Origin: Polyodon spathula
Lineage: Eukaryota; Chordata; Actinopteri; Acipenseriformes; Polyodontidae
NCBI RefSeq assembly: GCF_017654505.1
Contig: NC_054536.1
Location: forward strand, 97,155,965-97,219,964
DNA: 64,000 bases
Reading direction: 5' to 3'
The notes under the pieces were generated by a model, which worked only from the letters and a program-made list of their open reading frames with translations, made no database searches and was not told where the DNA came from. Made by a program: the position numbers and the translations under genes. This document shows positions 46,781-57,801 of the stretch, piece by piece. Within the stretch, counting starts at the first letter, position 1. The number at the start of each line of letters is the position of its first letter.

Positions 46781-46799
46781 TGAGGACGGGTGGAGCGAG

Positions 46800-47113
46800 G
46801 ACCTTTTTCTAATCTCTCCCAATGGCTACTAGAGGCCTCTTTCCTACTATGACACCTAACGTCTGGATCCCCTGGACATAGCGGGCTCACTCGTTCTCCA
46901 CTCCAAGAATGACCACTGCTAAGTACCTTCTCCCCCCACGCTGCCTGCTACAAACTTGAAAATCTCTCTCTGACTAACAAATCTCTGTTTCTCAGTGAAC
47001 TTATAACCAATTCTAAACTTGATCTTCTCTGTCTAGCTGAAACCTGGCACTCTGTAAATGACATATACTCGCTGCATCTAACCACCCCAGAGGACTATTC
47101 CCTCTTTGACTAG
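46800..47113 (+). pseudogene. L2-like LINE endonuclease N-terminal fragment
   Basis: One plus frame reads KSLFLSELITNSKLDLLCLA, then ETWHSVNDIYSLHLTTP and EDYSLFD, the start of an APE-type endonuclease with the ETW motif. A stop in the upstream KSL segment and a TAG after SLFD break it. The 65-bp array begins right after. Confidence 0.8.
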
Positions 47114-47126
47114 CCTCGCTGTTGTG

Positions 47127-49614
47127 TGTGTGACATTCTTTGAGTGCTGGATGCAGAAGCAGCTATCTTGTTTGTTTGTGTCTGTGTTGTGTCTGTGCTA
47201 TCCTTTGAGTGCTGGATGTAGAAGCAGCTATCTTGTTTGTTTGTGTGTGTGACATTCTTTGAGTGCTGGATGCAGAAGCAGCTATCTTGTTTGTTTGTGT
47301 CTGTGTTGTGTCTGTGCTATCCTTTGAGTGCTGGATGTGGAAGCAGCTATCTTGTTTGTTTGTGTCTGTGTTGTGTCTGTGATATTCTTTGAGTGCTGGA
47401 TGTGGAAGCAGCTCTCTTGTTTGTTTGTGTCTGTGTTGTGTCTGTGATATTCTGTGAGTGCTGGATGATGCAGAAGCAGCTATCTTGTTTGTTTGTGTCT
47501 GTGTTGTGTCTGTGATATTCTTTGATTGCTGGATGCAGAAGCAGCTATCTTGTTTGTTTGTGTCTGTGTTGTGTCTGTGATATTCTTTGAGTGCTGGATG
47601 CAGAAGCAGCTATCTTGTTTGTTTGTGTCTGTGTTGTGTCTGTGATATTCTTTGAGTGCTGGATGTGGAAGCAGCTATCTTGTTTGTTTGTGTCTGTGTT
47701 GTGTCTGTGATATTCTTTGATTGCTGGATGCAGAAGCAGCTATCTTGTTTGTTTGTGTCTTTGTTGTGTCTGTGATATTCTTTGATTGCTGGATGCAGAA
47801 GCAGCTATCTTGTTTGTTTGTGTCTGTGTTGTGTCTGTGATATTCTTTGAGTGCTGGATGCAGAAGCAGCTATCTTGTTTGTTTGTGTCTGTGTTGTGTC
47901 TGTGATATTCTTTGATTGCTGGATGCAGAAGCAGCTATCTGTTTGTTTGTGTCTGTGTTGTGTCTGTGATATTCTTTGAGTGCTGGATGTGGAAGCAGCT
48001 CTCTTTTTTGTTTGTGTCTGTGTTGTGTCTGTGATATTCTTTGAGTGCTGGATGCGGAAGCAGCTATCTTGTTTGTTTGTGTCTGTGTTGTGTCTGTGTT
48101 TGAGTGCTGGATGCAGAAGCAGCTATCTGTGTTGTGTCTGTGATATTCTTTGAGTGCTGGATGCAGAAGCAGCTATCTTGTTTGTTTGTGTCTGTGTTGT
48201 GTCTGTGATATTCTTTGAGTGCTGGATGCAGAAGCAGCTATCTTGTCTTGTTTGTGTCTGTGTGTCTGTGATATTGTGTCTGTGATATTCTTTGTTTGTG
48301 TCAGCTGTGTTGTGTCTGGATGCAGAAGCAGCTATCTTGTTTGTTTGTGTCTGTGTTGTGTCTGTGATATTCTTTGATTGCTGGATGCAGAAGCAGCTAT
48401 CTTGTTTGTTTGTGTCTGTGTTGTGTCTGTGATATTCTTTGATTGCTGGATGCAGAAGCAGCTATCTTGTTTGTTTGTGTCTGTGTTGTGTCTGTGATAT
48501 TCTTTGATTGCTGGATGCAGAAGCAGCTATCTTGTTTGTTTGTGTCTGTGTTGTGTCTGTGATATTCTTTGATTGCTGGATGCAGAAGCAGCTATCTTGT
48601 TTGTTTGTGTCTGTGTTGTGTCTGTGATATTCTTTGAGTGCTGGATGTGGAAGCAGCTATCTTGTTTGTTTGTGTCTGTGTTGTGTCTGTGATATTCTTT
48701 GATTGCTGGATGCAGAAGCAGCTATCTTGTTTGTTTGTGTCTGTGTTGTGTCTGTGATATTCTTTGAGTGCTGGATGTGGAAGCAGCTATCTTGTTTGTT
48801 TGTGTCTGTGTTGTGTCTGTGATATTCTTTGATTGCTGGATGCAGAAGCAGCTATCTTGTTTGTTTGTGTCTGTGTTGTGTCTGTGCTATCCTTTGAGTG
48901 CTGGATGTGGAAGCAGCTATCTTGTTTGTTTGTGTCTGTGTTGTGTCTGTGATATTCTTTGATTGCTGGATGCAGAAGCAGCTATCTTGTTTGTTTGTGT
49001 CTGTGTTGTGTCTGTGATATTCTTTGATTGCTGGATGCAGAAGCAGCTATCTTGTTTGTTTGTGTCTGTGTTGTGTCTGTGATATTCTTTGATTGCTGGA
49101 TGCAGAAGCAGCTATCTTGTTTGTTTGTGTCTGTGTTGTGTCTGTGATATTCTTTGAGTGCTGGATGCAGAAGCAGCTATCTTGTTTGTTTGTGTCTGTG
49201 TTGTTCTGTGTCTTTGTGCTTGCAGAAGCAGCTATCTTGTCTGTGATATTCTTTGAGTGCTGGATGCAGAAGCAGCTATCTTGTTTGTTTGTGTCTGTGT
49301 TGTGTCTGTGTTGTGTCTGTGATATTCTTTGTTTGTGCTGTTTTTGGTGGCTCAGCAAAGAAATCAGAACTATCTTCGTCGTTTAGAACAACACAAACAC
49401 AGACATTTTGAGGTAAGAAAACAAAACAGAACCTACCGTCTTTGTCGATAGAACAACAAACACTGACAAACGACAACTGTCTGTGATATTCTTTGAGTGC
49501 TGGATGCAGAAGCAGCTATCTTGTTTGTTTGTGTCTGTGCTGTGTCTGTGATATTCTTTGATTGCTGGAAGCAGAAGCAGCTATCTTGTTTGTTTGTGTC
49601 TGTGTTTTGTCTGT
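47127..49614. repeat. 65-bp minisatellite, about 36 copies
   Basis: The unit begins TGTGATATTCTTTGAGTGCT and continues GGATGCAGAAGCAGCTATC and TTGTTTGTTTGTGTC. Variants include GATTGCTGG, GGATGTGGAAG and TGTGCTATCC. Shorter or deleted units cluster at 48090-48330. A unique segment interrupts the array at 49340-49480. Confidence 0.95.
49340..49480. other. unique 140-bp interruption in the 65-bp array
   Basis: TTGGTGGCTCAGCAAAG...GACAAACGACAACTG matches neither the array nor L2. Repeat units resume directly after it with TGTGATATTCTTTGAG. Confidence 0.75.
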
Positions 49615-49994
49615 AGTGAAGGGACTATGTGTATTGCTGAGATCCACTTCATTTTTTTTTTTCACCTCTGCATTCAATACCAATATAGCAGAAATGCACA
49701 AGAGCTACGCATGAAAGCGCAGAATTGGAATACTACATGACAATGGACTGTTAACACTAGAAGGACCGGAGATATACTCATACCTAGAAGCCCTGCAGAA
49801 GTCATTCTGACTGCTGTAATTGTTATTTTTATTTATTTATTTATTTGTTACGGGGTCCAACGTATGATGCTAAAGTTGGTTTCTTATTCTCCTGCTTCTT
49901 ATTTGCCAGCTTCTTATTCGCCAGCTTCTTATTCGACCAGCTTCTTATTTGCATTCCAGCTTCCTATTCGCATTTCAGCTTCTTTGCATCCAAA
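49615..49994. other. unique DNA between two arrays
   Basis: Includes a TTTA run (49830-49853) and a short CTTCTTATTCGCCAG triplication (49895-49940). No gene. Confidence 0.5.
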
Positions 49995-50524
49995 AACGTG
50001 GTTATAATGGGCTACAGTTTGGGGTGCTGCTACTCGTGGAGTATGGCTTGCTCACTAAAATCATGAGTGTTTTTGAAAAGAGCAGACGATAACTTATTTG
50101 GGGTACCTCGATATTTAGTAAGCAAGGCGTCTAAAGTAGGTAAATGGGGCATCAAAAGATCTGCCCCATGCGTTCTGTATTGGTTATAATGGGCTACATT
50201 TTGGGGTGCTGCTGCTCATGGGGTACGGCTTGCTCACTAAAATATTTAGTGTTTTTGCAAAGAGGGTGGGATATGCTATCTAGGGATACCTCGATATTTA
50301 GTGAGCAAGGCTCCTAAGGGGGGGTAAATGGGGCATCAAAAACGTGTCCCCATACGTTCTGTTTTGGTTATAATGAGCAACATTTTGGGGTGCTTCTGTT
50401 CGTGGGGTACGGCTTACTCACTAAAATCATTAGTGTTTTTGCAAAGAGGAGATGATAACCTATCTAAGGATACCTCGATATTTAGTGAGCAATGCATCTA
50501 AGATGGATAAATGGGGCATCAAAA
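49995..50524. repeat. 183-bp tandem repeat, about 2.9 copies
   Basis: GTTATAATGGGCTACA starts units at 50001, 50183 and 50367. Each holds GGGGTGCTGCT, GGCTTGCTCACTAAAAT, GATACCTCGATATTTAGT and AAATGGGGCATCAAAA. The last unit runs into L2 RT sequence (ACATGCCTTTGTTTCATC). Confidence 0.9.
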
Positions 50525-51007
50525 GATGCATACATGCCTTTGTTTCATCTAGAATTCATTATTGTAATGTACTTTTTTCTGGTGTCCTAAACATGTGGTA
50601 TCCCGTTTGCAGCTTATTCAGAATACCGACGCTAGAATTCTGACCAAAACCAGGAAAAGTGACACATTACCCCTGTTTTAGCATCTTTACATTGGCTCCC
50701 TGTGGATTACAGAATTGATTTTAAGATGTAGCAGTTAATTTATAAGGTCCTGAATGGATTAGCACCTACTTATTTGCAGGAGTTACTGACCCTGTATCTT
50801 CCAAACCGCACTCTGAGATCACAGGATGCAGGGCTGCTGGTTATTCCCGGGGTCAACAAAAGCAACACGGGAGGAGGGAGGGCTTTTCCTTGTAGAGCTC
50901 CTAAATTCTGGAATGTTCTGTCTTTGTTTGTCAGGGAAGCTGGAACCATTACAGTTTTCAAGTCAAGACTAAAAACGCACTTTTATAAAATGGCTTTCTT
51001 ATCTTAG
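50525..51007 (+). pseudogene. L2-like LINE copy B, RT C-terminal region
   Basis: Reads HAFVSSRIHYCNVLFSGVLN, then the QNT-x-ARIL segment and, after several frame breaks, LQELLTLYLPNRTLRSQDAG and FKSRLKTHFYKMAFLS ending at 51005-51007. It is about 90% similar to copy A by eye. It contains the single-copy ancestor of the 12-bp array at 36952-38992. Confidence 0.88.
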
Positions 51008-51065
51008 TGGGTTTTAAACTTAAACTTGTAAATGTAACTTTAAAAGTGCTGCTTTTGTATTATGT

Positions 51066-51803
51066 TGTAGCAGGTCAGGACCTCTGCACATGAAGAGTGG
51101 GTTTTGTGTGTAAATATTGTAAATAAGTGTGTAAATTGTTGTAATTACATTAAGGAAGTACCTGATGCTCCTGGGATAGCCTGCCTGCTGTGTGTGATTG
51201 CCAGCTGTGGATAATCAGCAGGTAGGTGTGTTCCAGCACGGCATCGGGTATAAAGAGGTCCTGTTTGTTCACCTCGGGGCTGCTGCAAAGCCACGGGCAA
51301 CGGGCAAAAGGCAAAAGATCGTCCTCGCTACCCGGAAATGGAGACCTGGCTGCGTAACCCTGATCGCCGTGAGAGTGACCCGGGATCAGAAGCGAAACCG
51401 CCGACGGCCCTGCTAGTAGTCGGAAGTCTGGGTTTGTTTATGATTTAACAGAAAAGATTAGTTCAGGGATTGTAAATCCCACTAATGTATAGTGAGCGAG
51501 GTGTATAAAGCGGGACCTCCATGTCTTAGACAGTAGCTCACGTCGTTATTACGGCACCTTTATTTTGATAGTTTTTTGTGCTGTTTTATTTGACATTATT
51601 TTTTTGTACAGCTTGCTGTAGCAGTCCTCTGTGCGTTACCATCGTTGGTAACGTCACATGACCATTTGTATTTAATTTCACTTTCTGTTTGTGTTAATAA
51701 ATCCTGCGCACCTGTGCTGGCGTTTCAACTTCAACCCCTGTCTTGATCTCCTGCCTGTCACTCAGCAGCGAATGCACACACCCAGAAGCAAGGCCCTGTT
51801 ACA
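51066..51803 (+). mobile_element. solo LTR 3 inserted in the L2 tail
   Basis: 738 bp, begins TGTAGCAGGTC and ends GCCCTGTTACA, so the terminal 9 bases form an imperfect inverted repeat. It is flanked by TATGT at 51061-51065 and 51804-51808 (perfect 5-bp target duplication). Copy A shows the empty site, TTATTATGTGTATACTG. Promoter-like GGGTATAAAGAGG (about 51227) and GTGTATAAAGCGG (about 51501), and a poly(A) signal AATAAA (about 51698) near the 3' end, indicate plus orientation. Confidence 0.87.
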
Positions 51804-51856
51804 TATGTGTATACTGTTATTTAAATAAATACATAAATAAATAAATAAATAAATAG
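51804..51856 (+). repeat. L2 3' end and (AAAT)n tail
   Basis: TATGTGTATACTGTTATTTA then (AAAT)n. Same terminal arrangement as copy A at 40193-40369. Confidence 0.85.
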
Positions 51857-52370
51857 GTACTATGTAAATACAAAGTAATTAGAGACCTTTAATGTAAAGT
51901 GTTGCCAAAATCCCTGTTTTCATCCTCACTGCTGCTGTCCATGCCTACTCTGCAGTTGGTGGCTAGGCAGTAGTAAAGTCATAGCTGATTTATACCATTC
52001 TCATTGCCCCTTTCATTATTGTAAAGTTGAAGTTTTCATAGCTGCAGTAATATTTTCCTTTAAACACTATGCATTCTAGAATAGGAATTAGCATGATAGA
52101 TTTGGAACATTAGCTAGTTAACATGGGAAATCAAGTGTAATAATAATAATAAATATGAAGTTGGGCTCACTGAGGTGCCTTTCTTTCCTGGGTTGCTTTT
52201 GCAACGGGCCCACATCAGCAGAGCTTTTAATGACCTCTTGACGTGGAGAAACTGTCAACAGAGAAACTCAATTCAAGTGGGAATACCACCGAACTGCTTG
52301 GGGCTTGAACAGGTTACCAGCTAGCTCCAAAATAGCTTTTAATGATAGTTATATGGAAATTACAAAACAT
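51857..52370. other. no gene recognised
   Basis: Unique DNA with a short AATAATAAT run near 52140. Nothing identified. Confidence 0.4.
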
Positions 52371-52455
52371 ATTTTCTTTCTTTCTTTCTTTCTTTCTTTT
52401 TCTTTCTTTCTTTCTTTCTTTCTTCTTTTCTTTTCTTCTCTTTCTTTCTTTCTTA
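52371..52455. repeat. (TTTC)n microsatellite
   Basis: About 20 units of CTTT with a few slips. A purine/pyrimidine tract. Confidence 0.96.
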
Positions 52456-52492
52456 ATATACTGATGACTTCTTTGCAGTGGTGCAGTGGTGT

Positions 52493-52552
52493 AAATATAA
52501 TAATATAATAATAATAATATAATAATAATACTAATTAATATAATAATTAAAA
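52493..52552. repeat. AT-rich (AATAAT)n stretch
   Basis: Degenerate ATAATAATATAATAATA. Confidence 0.85.
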
Positions 52553-54495
52553 CAATGAAAGACAACCAATTCATAAACACACAGCTCTATTCATTACATC
52601 CTATTTCCTTCCTAATGCTTGTGAAGCACTTAACTATATTCACTGCCATTTTTGCAGGCTTCTACGCCGCAGAGCCTTTATACAGTCTGTACTTAAGTCT
52701 TAGCTCCAGATTCTATTTATCCTGCTGGACGACCTCAAGAGTTTGTCCCTGTACCTGGATAAAATATTTTACCATAACATACTAAGGTATATTTCACAAC
52801 TTCTCTGGATTTCTCAAGAATGATGTCTTATTATTTCATTGCAGTACTGCAGCGAACCTCGTTCGAAACGTTTATCAGAGCTGCTTCCAGCCAGCCCAGT
52901 CTGAAAGCAGGATCCCTCAGTCCACCCAATGCTTCCAAAGCACTAGCAGATTCACAGTCTGTCTGAGTACAGCGCTTTCAAAGAGCCATTTCACTCTCAA
53001 CTGCTACTGCAAGTAACCATGTGCTACAGTCTGCTCTTCTCAGGAGGGTGACAGAAGCAACAGCTAAAAACAAAGATCCCGTCTGAGTGAAGCTAGAAAA
53101 ATGTGCTTTAATCATCTCCTGCCTATTTGTGCTTCCATGTATTTCCTATTCACACGCCACTCTGTTATCCTGGTGTTCCACTTCTGCTTCAGTTCAAGCA
53201 CCCTCAGCTTAAATGGCACATCAAGTACTAATTCAGAGTCTCAATGGCTGTCTACCGGACCTGCACAAAGGGAGACCTTGCATGTGTAAAACAATTACAA
53301 AAACATATTGTAAAGCCGACAACCTTCTGTCAACAAATAGGTACTATATAGGGTTTAAATGCAAAAGCCCCTCCTTCCACCTTCCTTTCAATCTCTCTTT
53401 TTTAAAAATCAAAAACATAAATAAAACTGGGATGTGACAGAAAAAAGGGGTTTTAATGAGCATTGGTCAAACCGACTCTGGCCTTGATTATGTGCTTGTA
53501 GTTTGGGATCTTTTATTTCTCAGCCCTAATGGGGTGGGGGTGGGGTTGTGAGGTGATTATCCTCTCCATGAAAGGAACATGTTGTTTTGAATCTAGATTT
53601 AATTTAGTTGCTGGTCTCTATCAGTCCTGAACAAGCTGGCAGCCCTTGAGGCCTGCCAATCCCAGATAAGGCCCCCGTTCCCAGCTAAGTCTGATTAGTA
53701 TCCCTCTAAAAAAAAGCTTTGTTATGAGGAGTAAATAGACTCTGGAATAGCTGCCTGGGACAAAGCTGATAGGAAAAAGCAGAGACTCCACTGCCTTGGC
53801 TGTGGCTTGGTCCCTGCAAGTCCATATGTTGCTTTTTTTATTTTTAGCTTTAAGGAGAGGAAGGACTCTACGTACACAAACTTCAGGCATGTTACTCTGG
53901 GGCTCCCTAAATGATTTCCTTTTCTTTCATCACTTACAGATCTGATGGAATGGGAGAAAACACCCAAGATTGTATTCCTAATTATATGAGCCTTTGAATT
54001 GAATATATTTTAATGTATTCTGTAAGCCATTTTTAGACACCCTGCAGCTAGTGTGCTCCTCAGGTTCCAATTGTACCAAGGAAGGACAGTGATGGATGAG
54101 TCCCCGTCACACAAAGACTTTGGTGTCAGTGGAAATAATAGGGTGCCTTTCCTATTATACTGTAGCTGCCATCCAAAGAACTTTGATTAAAAAAGAACAA
54201 TGATTGCACAGATAATGTTTAAAAATCATAGCATTCTCTGATGTTTCCTTAGCAATTTTATTAAGATAGAAAAACTGTGTGCATCATTACTTGGAAACTC
54301 ACTCCAACCTGAGAAACTAATATACCCTAATAAAAAAGTACACCTAGGATACTGGTATAATCCTCTTGAGTAAGCCTGAAAAGTTATTGAACAAAATGGA
54401 TTTGAAAGCAACAGATACAGTAAGAATGTATAGTGGTTGGTCACATGACTGATCAAGTACTGTTGCAAAACTTTCAGTATACTTTATTACCTGTG
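52553..54495. other. 1.9 kb of unique DNA, no gene recognised
   Basis: Ordinary-complexity DNA. Open frames are under 90 codons. No repeat or exon was identified. Confidence 0.45.
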
Positions 54496-54870
54496 TGACA
54501 AGACAGGGTCATTTTCCACTAGGATGAGACAGAAGAGCTGCAGGAAAGCACTAATGCACACGATTATTTACAGACAAATAACAATTAACAAACACTGGAA
54601 AAAAACAAATGACCCGGTGGCCAAAATAAACATTTAAACAAAACAAGACAGACACTTTAAATACAATACAGAATGGACACAAACAAAACACATTACTAAA
54701 CTAAAGGGCACAAGGGCCAAAACAAAAGATCTACAAAACTCACAGCAATAAACGATGAGACAGCACAAGACAGCTCGAGACAGAAAGAGGCAGGACAAAA
54801 CCAGACGAGACCGGATGAGACAGGACGAGGCAGAACGAGACAGCACGGAACACCAAACAGATACAAAACA
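54496..54870 (-). mobile_element. possible truncated LTR (weak)
   Basis: Starts TGTGACAAGACAGG, like the inverted end of an LTR, and is A-rich with AAATAAAC motifs, similar in texture to solo LTR 1. No matching second end or target duplication was found, as the CR1-like element begins at about 54880. It includes a purine-rich GAGACAGGACGAG-type stretch (54755-54850). Confidence 0.3.
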
Positions 54871-55195
54871 CGTGGGACTGACATCGTGTGAGAAGTGCTT
54901 TGTTGAAAAGTACAGAGCAGTTAGAAGCAGTAAGGAAAAATTAAGCCTGGAATTGCTTTCATCAGAAAATACATTCATGGGAAATTACTGCAGCTTAGAA
55001 TCTAACAGCTGTGTGTCTTTTTCTGATAACAAACTGAAAAAATAATACTGAGGGTGGGGCAGAGCTACCAGCACAACAGAATACAAACAAAAGCAAGGCA
55101 GTTCTCGTGTGAGAAGTGCATCGTTGAAAAGTGAGAGCATTAGAAGCAGTTTGAAAGCAGGTTGACAGCTACAGAAACTAAACTTAAACTTACCA

Positions 55196-55234
55196 AAATA
55201 ATAATAAAAAAAAAAAAATAATAATAATAATAAC
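55196..55234. repeat. A/AAT microsatellite in LINE leader
   Basis: AATAATAA(A)nATAATAATAATAA. Confidence 0.9.
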
Positions 55235-55307
55235 ATGGCCTTCAAGTCACTAGTTTGTGACACCTGCATGACGTGAGAAATCAGAGAAAACACAGCAGAG
55301 CTAAACC

Positions 55308-55868
55308 ATGTGTGTAAAGTGTTGCAAGATCCAGGACTTGCTTAAACAAGTAGTTGTGCTAGAAATGGAGCTGCAGGAAATGACACAGCAACAGGATCTT
55401 GAGGAGCTGGCACACCCACAATTCTTGGAAGTCTGCATCCCTGACAGACTGAAAGCCACCAGGGAGATAGAAGAGGGTCTAAACAGCTGGGTTCAGATAG
55501 GCAGAGACAGGGAAAAAAAGAAACTTAGTCAAACACCAGAAATCAAAAATTTGAGCCACTTCAAAATTAAGAAGATCCAAACCAGCATCACAAGAAAAAA
55601 AGGAACAACATCCAGGACCCTATTAACACGATGGCCAGACAGCAAAAAGAAGGGAGGTCATTGTTGGGGACTCCATATTGAGAAACACAGCCTTCCAGGA
55701 GCCTCTGTCACGCACATCACTGAGAACGTAGACAGGCTCCTAGAACAAACAGGAGATAACCCGGTAGCAGTCGTCCACATCGGTACAAACAACATTGGAA
55801 GAGACAGACCAAAATCCCTGCAAAACAAATTTAGAGATCTAGGAAATAAATTAAAAGTACTTATCTAA
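55308..55868 (+). CDS. CR1-like LINE ORF1 protein (open, 186 codons)
   Basis: Starts MCVKCCKIQDLLKQ, with a Cys-x2-Cys pair then a likely coiled coil (LLKQVVVLEMELQEMTQQQ). The second half resembles the SGNH-hydrolase-like esterase domain of CR1 ORF1 proteins: VAVVHIGTNNIGRDRPKSLQ (about residues 152-171) and FRDLGNKLKVLI. The usual GDS nucleophile segment is replaced by CWGLHIEKH, so the esterase is probably dead. The frame ends earlier than expected. In this family ORF1 binds RNA and aids retrotransposition. Confidence 0.7.
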   Translation: MCVKCCKIQDLLKQVVVLEMELQEMTQQQDLEELAHPQFLEVCIPDRLKATREIEEGLNSWVQIGRDREKKKLSQTPEIKNLSHFKIKKIQTSITRKKGTTSRTLLTRWPDSKKKGGHCWGLHIEKHSLPGASVTHITENVDRLLEQTGDNPVAVVHIGTNNIGRDRPKSLQNKFRDLGNKLKVLI

Positions 55869-55889
55869 AAGATAGAAGTCTTAGAAACA

Positions 55890-56861
55890 AAATGTTAGAA
55901 CTTGAAGCTACTGCACTAACAAGTAACTATGATGTGATAGGTGTTACAGAAACTTGGTTATCGGAGAGTGATGGAGACGAATATAATAAATTAGCGGGTA
56001 TACACTGTATAGGAAATACAGGCAGGACAAAAGAGGCAGAGGGGTAGCACTATGCTTAAGAAACAGTCTTCAAGCCCAGGTGTTAAATCTGGAAGAAGAA
56101 AACAATGCAGAATCAATCTGGGTCAGAATAATGGACAACAATTCAAAGGGCATAATAATAATGGCATGCTATAGACCGTCAAATCCAGGCACCAGGCAAA
56201 ATACATGCAGCAAAAGAGAAGTGATATTAATGGGGAATTTCAACTTCCCCCGTATATAATGGAACAACCCAGTGGGGAGCACGCAGATGAAATTGAAATG
56301 GTGGAAATGACAAATGACTGCTTCCTAATGCAATTTGTCAAGGCACCGACTAGAGGGGAGGCATGCCTTGATTTAGTCTTTTCAAAAAATTCAAAGGGCA
56401 TAATAATAGGAGCATGCTATAGACCGCCAGATTCAGACGGTGAGCACAATAATCTGTTATACAATGACATTAGAAATGCGTGTAGCAAAGGAGAAGCCAT
56501 ACTAATGGGGGATTTCAACTTCCCCCAAATAAAATGGGAAAACCCGGTGGGTAGCGCGAAGGATGAAATAGAAATGGTGGAAATGACAAATGACTGCTTC
56601 CTAACACAATTTGTGAAGGCACCCACTAGAGGGGAGGCATGCCTTGATTTAGTCTTTTCAAATAATGAAGACAGATTAACTAAAACAGAGGTCAGAGAAC
56701 CATTGGCAATCTCAGACCACAACATGGTCTCATTTGAAGTGCTTTTTAAAATCCCAAAAGTAATGATTAAAGCTAAGGTTTACAATTTTAGAAAAGCAAA
56801 CTATGAAGGTATGAAACAGAGACTAACAGAAGAAGATTGGAGTAAAATAGTTGTTTTTTAA
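55890..56861 (+). pseudogene. CR1-like LINE endonuclease with internal duplication
   Basis: APE-type endonuclease. GVTETWLSES (about 55941-55970) is the Glu motif. IIIGACYRPPDS and ILMGDFNFPQIKWEN are the middle motifs, with GDFN carrying catalytic residues. ISDHNMVSFEV (about 56709-56740) is the SDH motif. The stretch from CYRP to LVFSKN occurs twice, at 56142-56389 and 56390-56660, so the domain is about 85 residues too long. The first copy reads NGEFQ-like sequence in place of GDFN. Frame breaks lie at 55860-56200. Confidence 0.87.
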
Positions 56862-57323
56862 AAATGTAGTACTAGAGATGCAAAAAATTACATCCCCAAA
56901 CCAGACACATCTAAATCTAAAAAAAAATTGCCAAATTGGTTTAATAGATCAATTAAAAAAAAAAAATATTCAGAGAAAAAAGGCACTTTACAGAGCATCT
57001 AAAAGGGACCGATAATAAAGTACACAGAAAGAGAACTTGGAACAGCAAACACCCGTCAAAAAGGAAGTTCCAAAGGCTGAGAGAGAGATAGAAATGAACA
57101 TTGCTAAGGAGGCTAAACCTGATTCCAAAATGTTTTTTCAATATTATAACAGAAAGAGAACATTCAAAGAGGAGGTAAAATGGAAAAAAAACATAGACAA
57201 AGAGAAAAAAATAGCAAATATATAAAGTGATTACTTTTCACAAGTTTTTACAAAGGAGAATACAGTCAACATGCCCCACGTGTCAACTTAAATTCTTATC
57301 AATCCTAATCCTAACCAATCTAA

Positions 57324-57495
57324 CACCTGTGATTACCTTATTTATACACCTGTGATTACCTTATTTATACACCTGTGATTACCTTATTTATACACCTGTG
57401 GTTACCTTATTTATACACCTGTGATTACCTTATTTATACACCTGTGATTACCTTATTTATACACCTGTGATTACCTTATTTATACACCTGTGGTT
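57324..57495. repeat. 23-bp minisatellite
   Basis: About 7.5 nearly perfect copies of CACCTGTGATTACCTTATTT followed by ATA. Two copies have TGTGGTT. Confidence 0.95.
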
Positions 57496-57801
57496 GGAGC
57501 CTTAATGAATCATTTAACCACTTATTCAATTCACAGTTCCATTCACATTCCAACGAGTTTTGAAAGGGAGAAATTTAACCCACTCCCTTCCAACCCATTA
57601 TTTCCCACACCAACACATATATGTATGCACACTACCATACACCTCCCCCCTGTGTGCTCAACACACATGGCACCATTGGCCACCTCCCCCTTAAAACATC
57701 AAGCTTCTTCCGTCATGTCCCTCTTTTCCCATGTGGAAGTTTGTGGGCAAGTTGGTGATCGGTGCTTTGGTGGAGATCTCCTCACCTTGTTACAAATAAA
57801 G
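57496..57801. other. no gene recognised
   Basis: CA-rich unique DNA between two minisatellites. Part of an open frame that continues through the next repeat. Confidence 0.4.

Larger units (their letters stand above)
45950..51856 (+). mobile_element. L2-like LINE copy B, enlarged by internal repeat arrays
   Basis: Segments in order: a duplicated leader (45961-46460), a 41-bp array (46526-46780), an endonuclease fragment (46800-47113), a 65-bp array (47127-49614), a 183-bp array (49995-50524), the RT C-terminal region (50525-51007), solo LTR 3 (51066-51803) and an (AAAT)n tail (51804-51856). Assigning all of this to one element is inference from order and strand. The endonuclease and 3' end are firm. 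Confidence 0.7.
54880..57295 (+). mobile_element. CR1-like LINE, copy 4 (5' half: leader, ORF1, endonuclease)
   Basis: The only copy with the 5' part. The leader has a duplication (GTGTGAGAAGTGC at 54886 and 55107). ORF1 (55308-55868) and a broken endonuclease (55890-56861) follow. The RT linker (KRTFKEEVKWKKNIDKEKKI, 57157-57220) and FTKENTVN are the last recognisable parts before it stops at about 57295. The linker matches copy 2 (KRTFKEEIKCLRDTN), tying the copies to one family. Confidence 0.85.

Noticed and set aside
54755..55045. 96-codon Arg/Asp/Lys-rich frame
   Set aside because: Purine-rich simple sequence joined to a LINE leader. No support for a gene.
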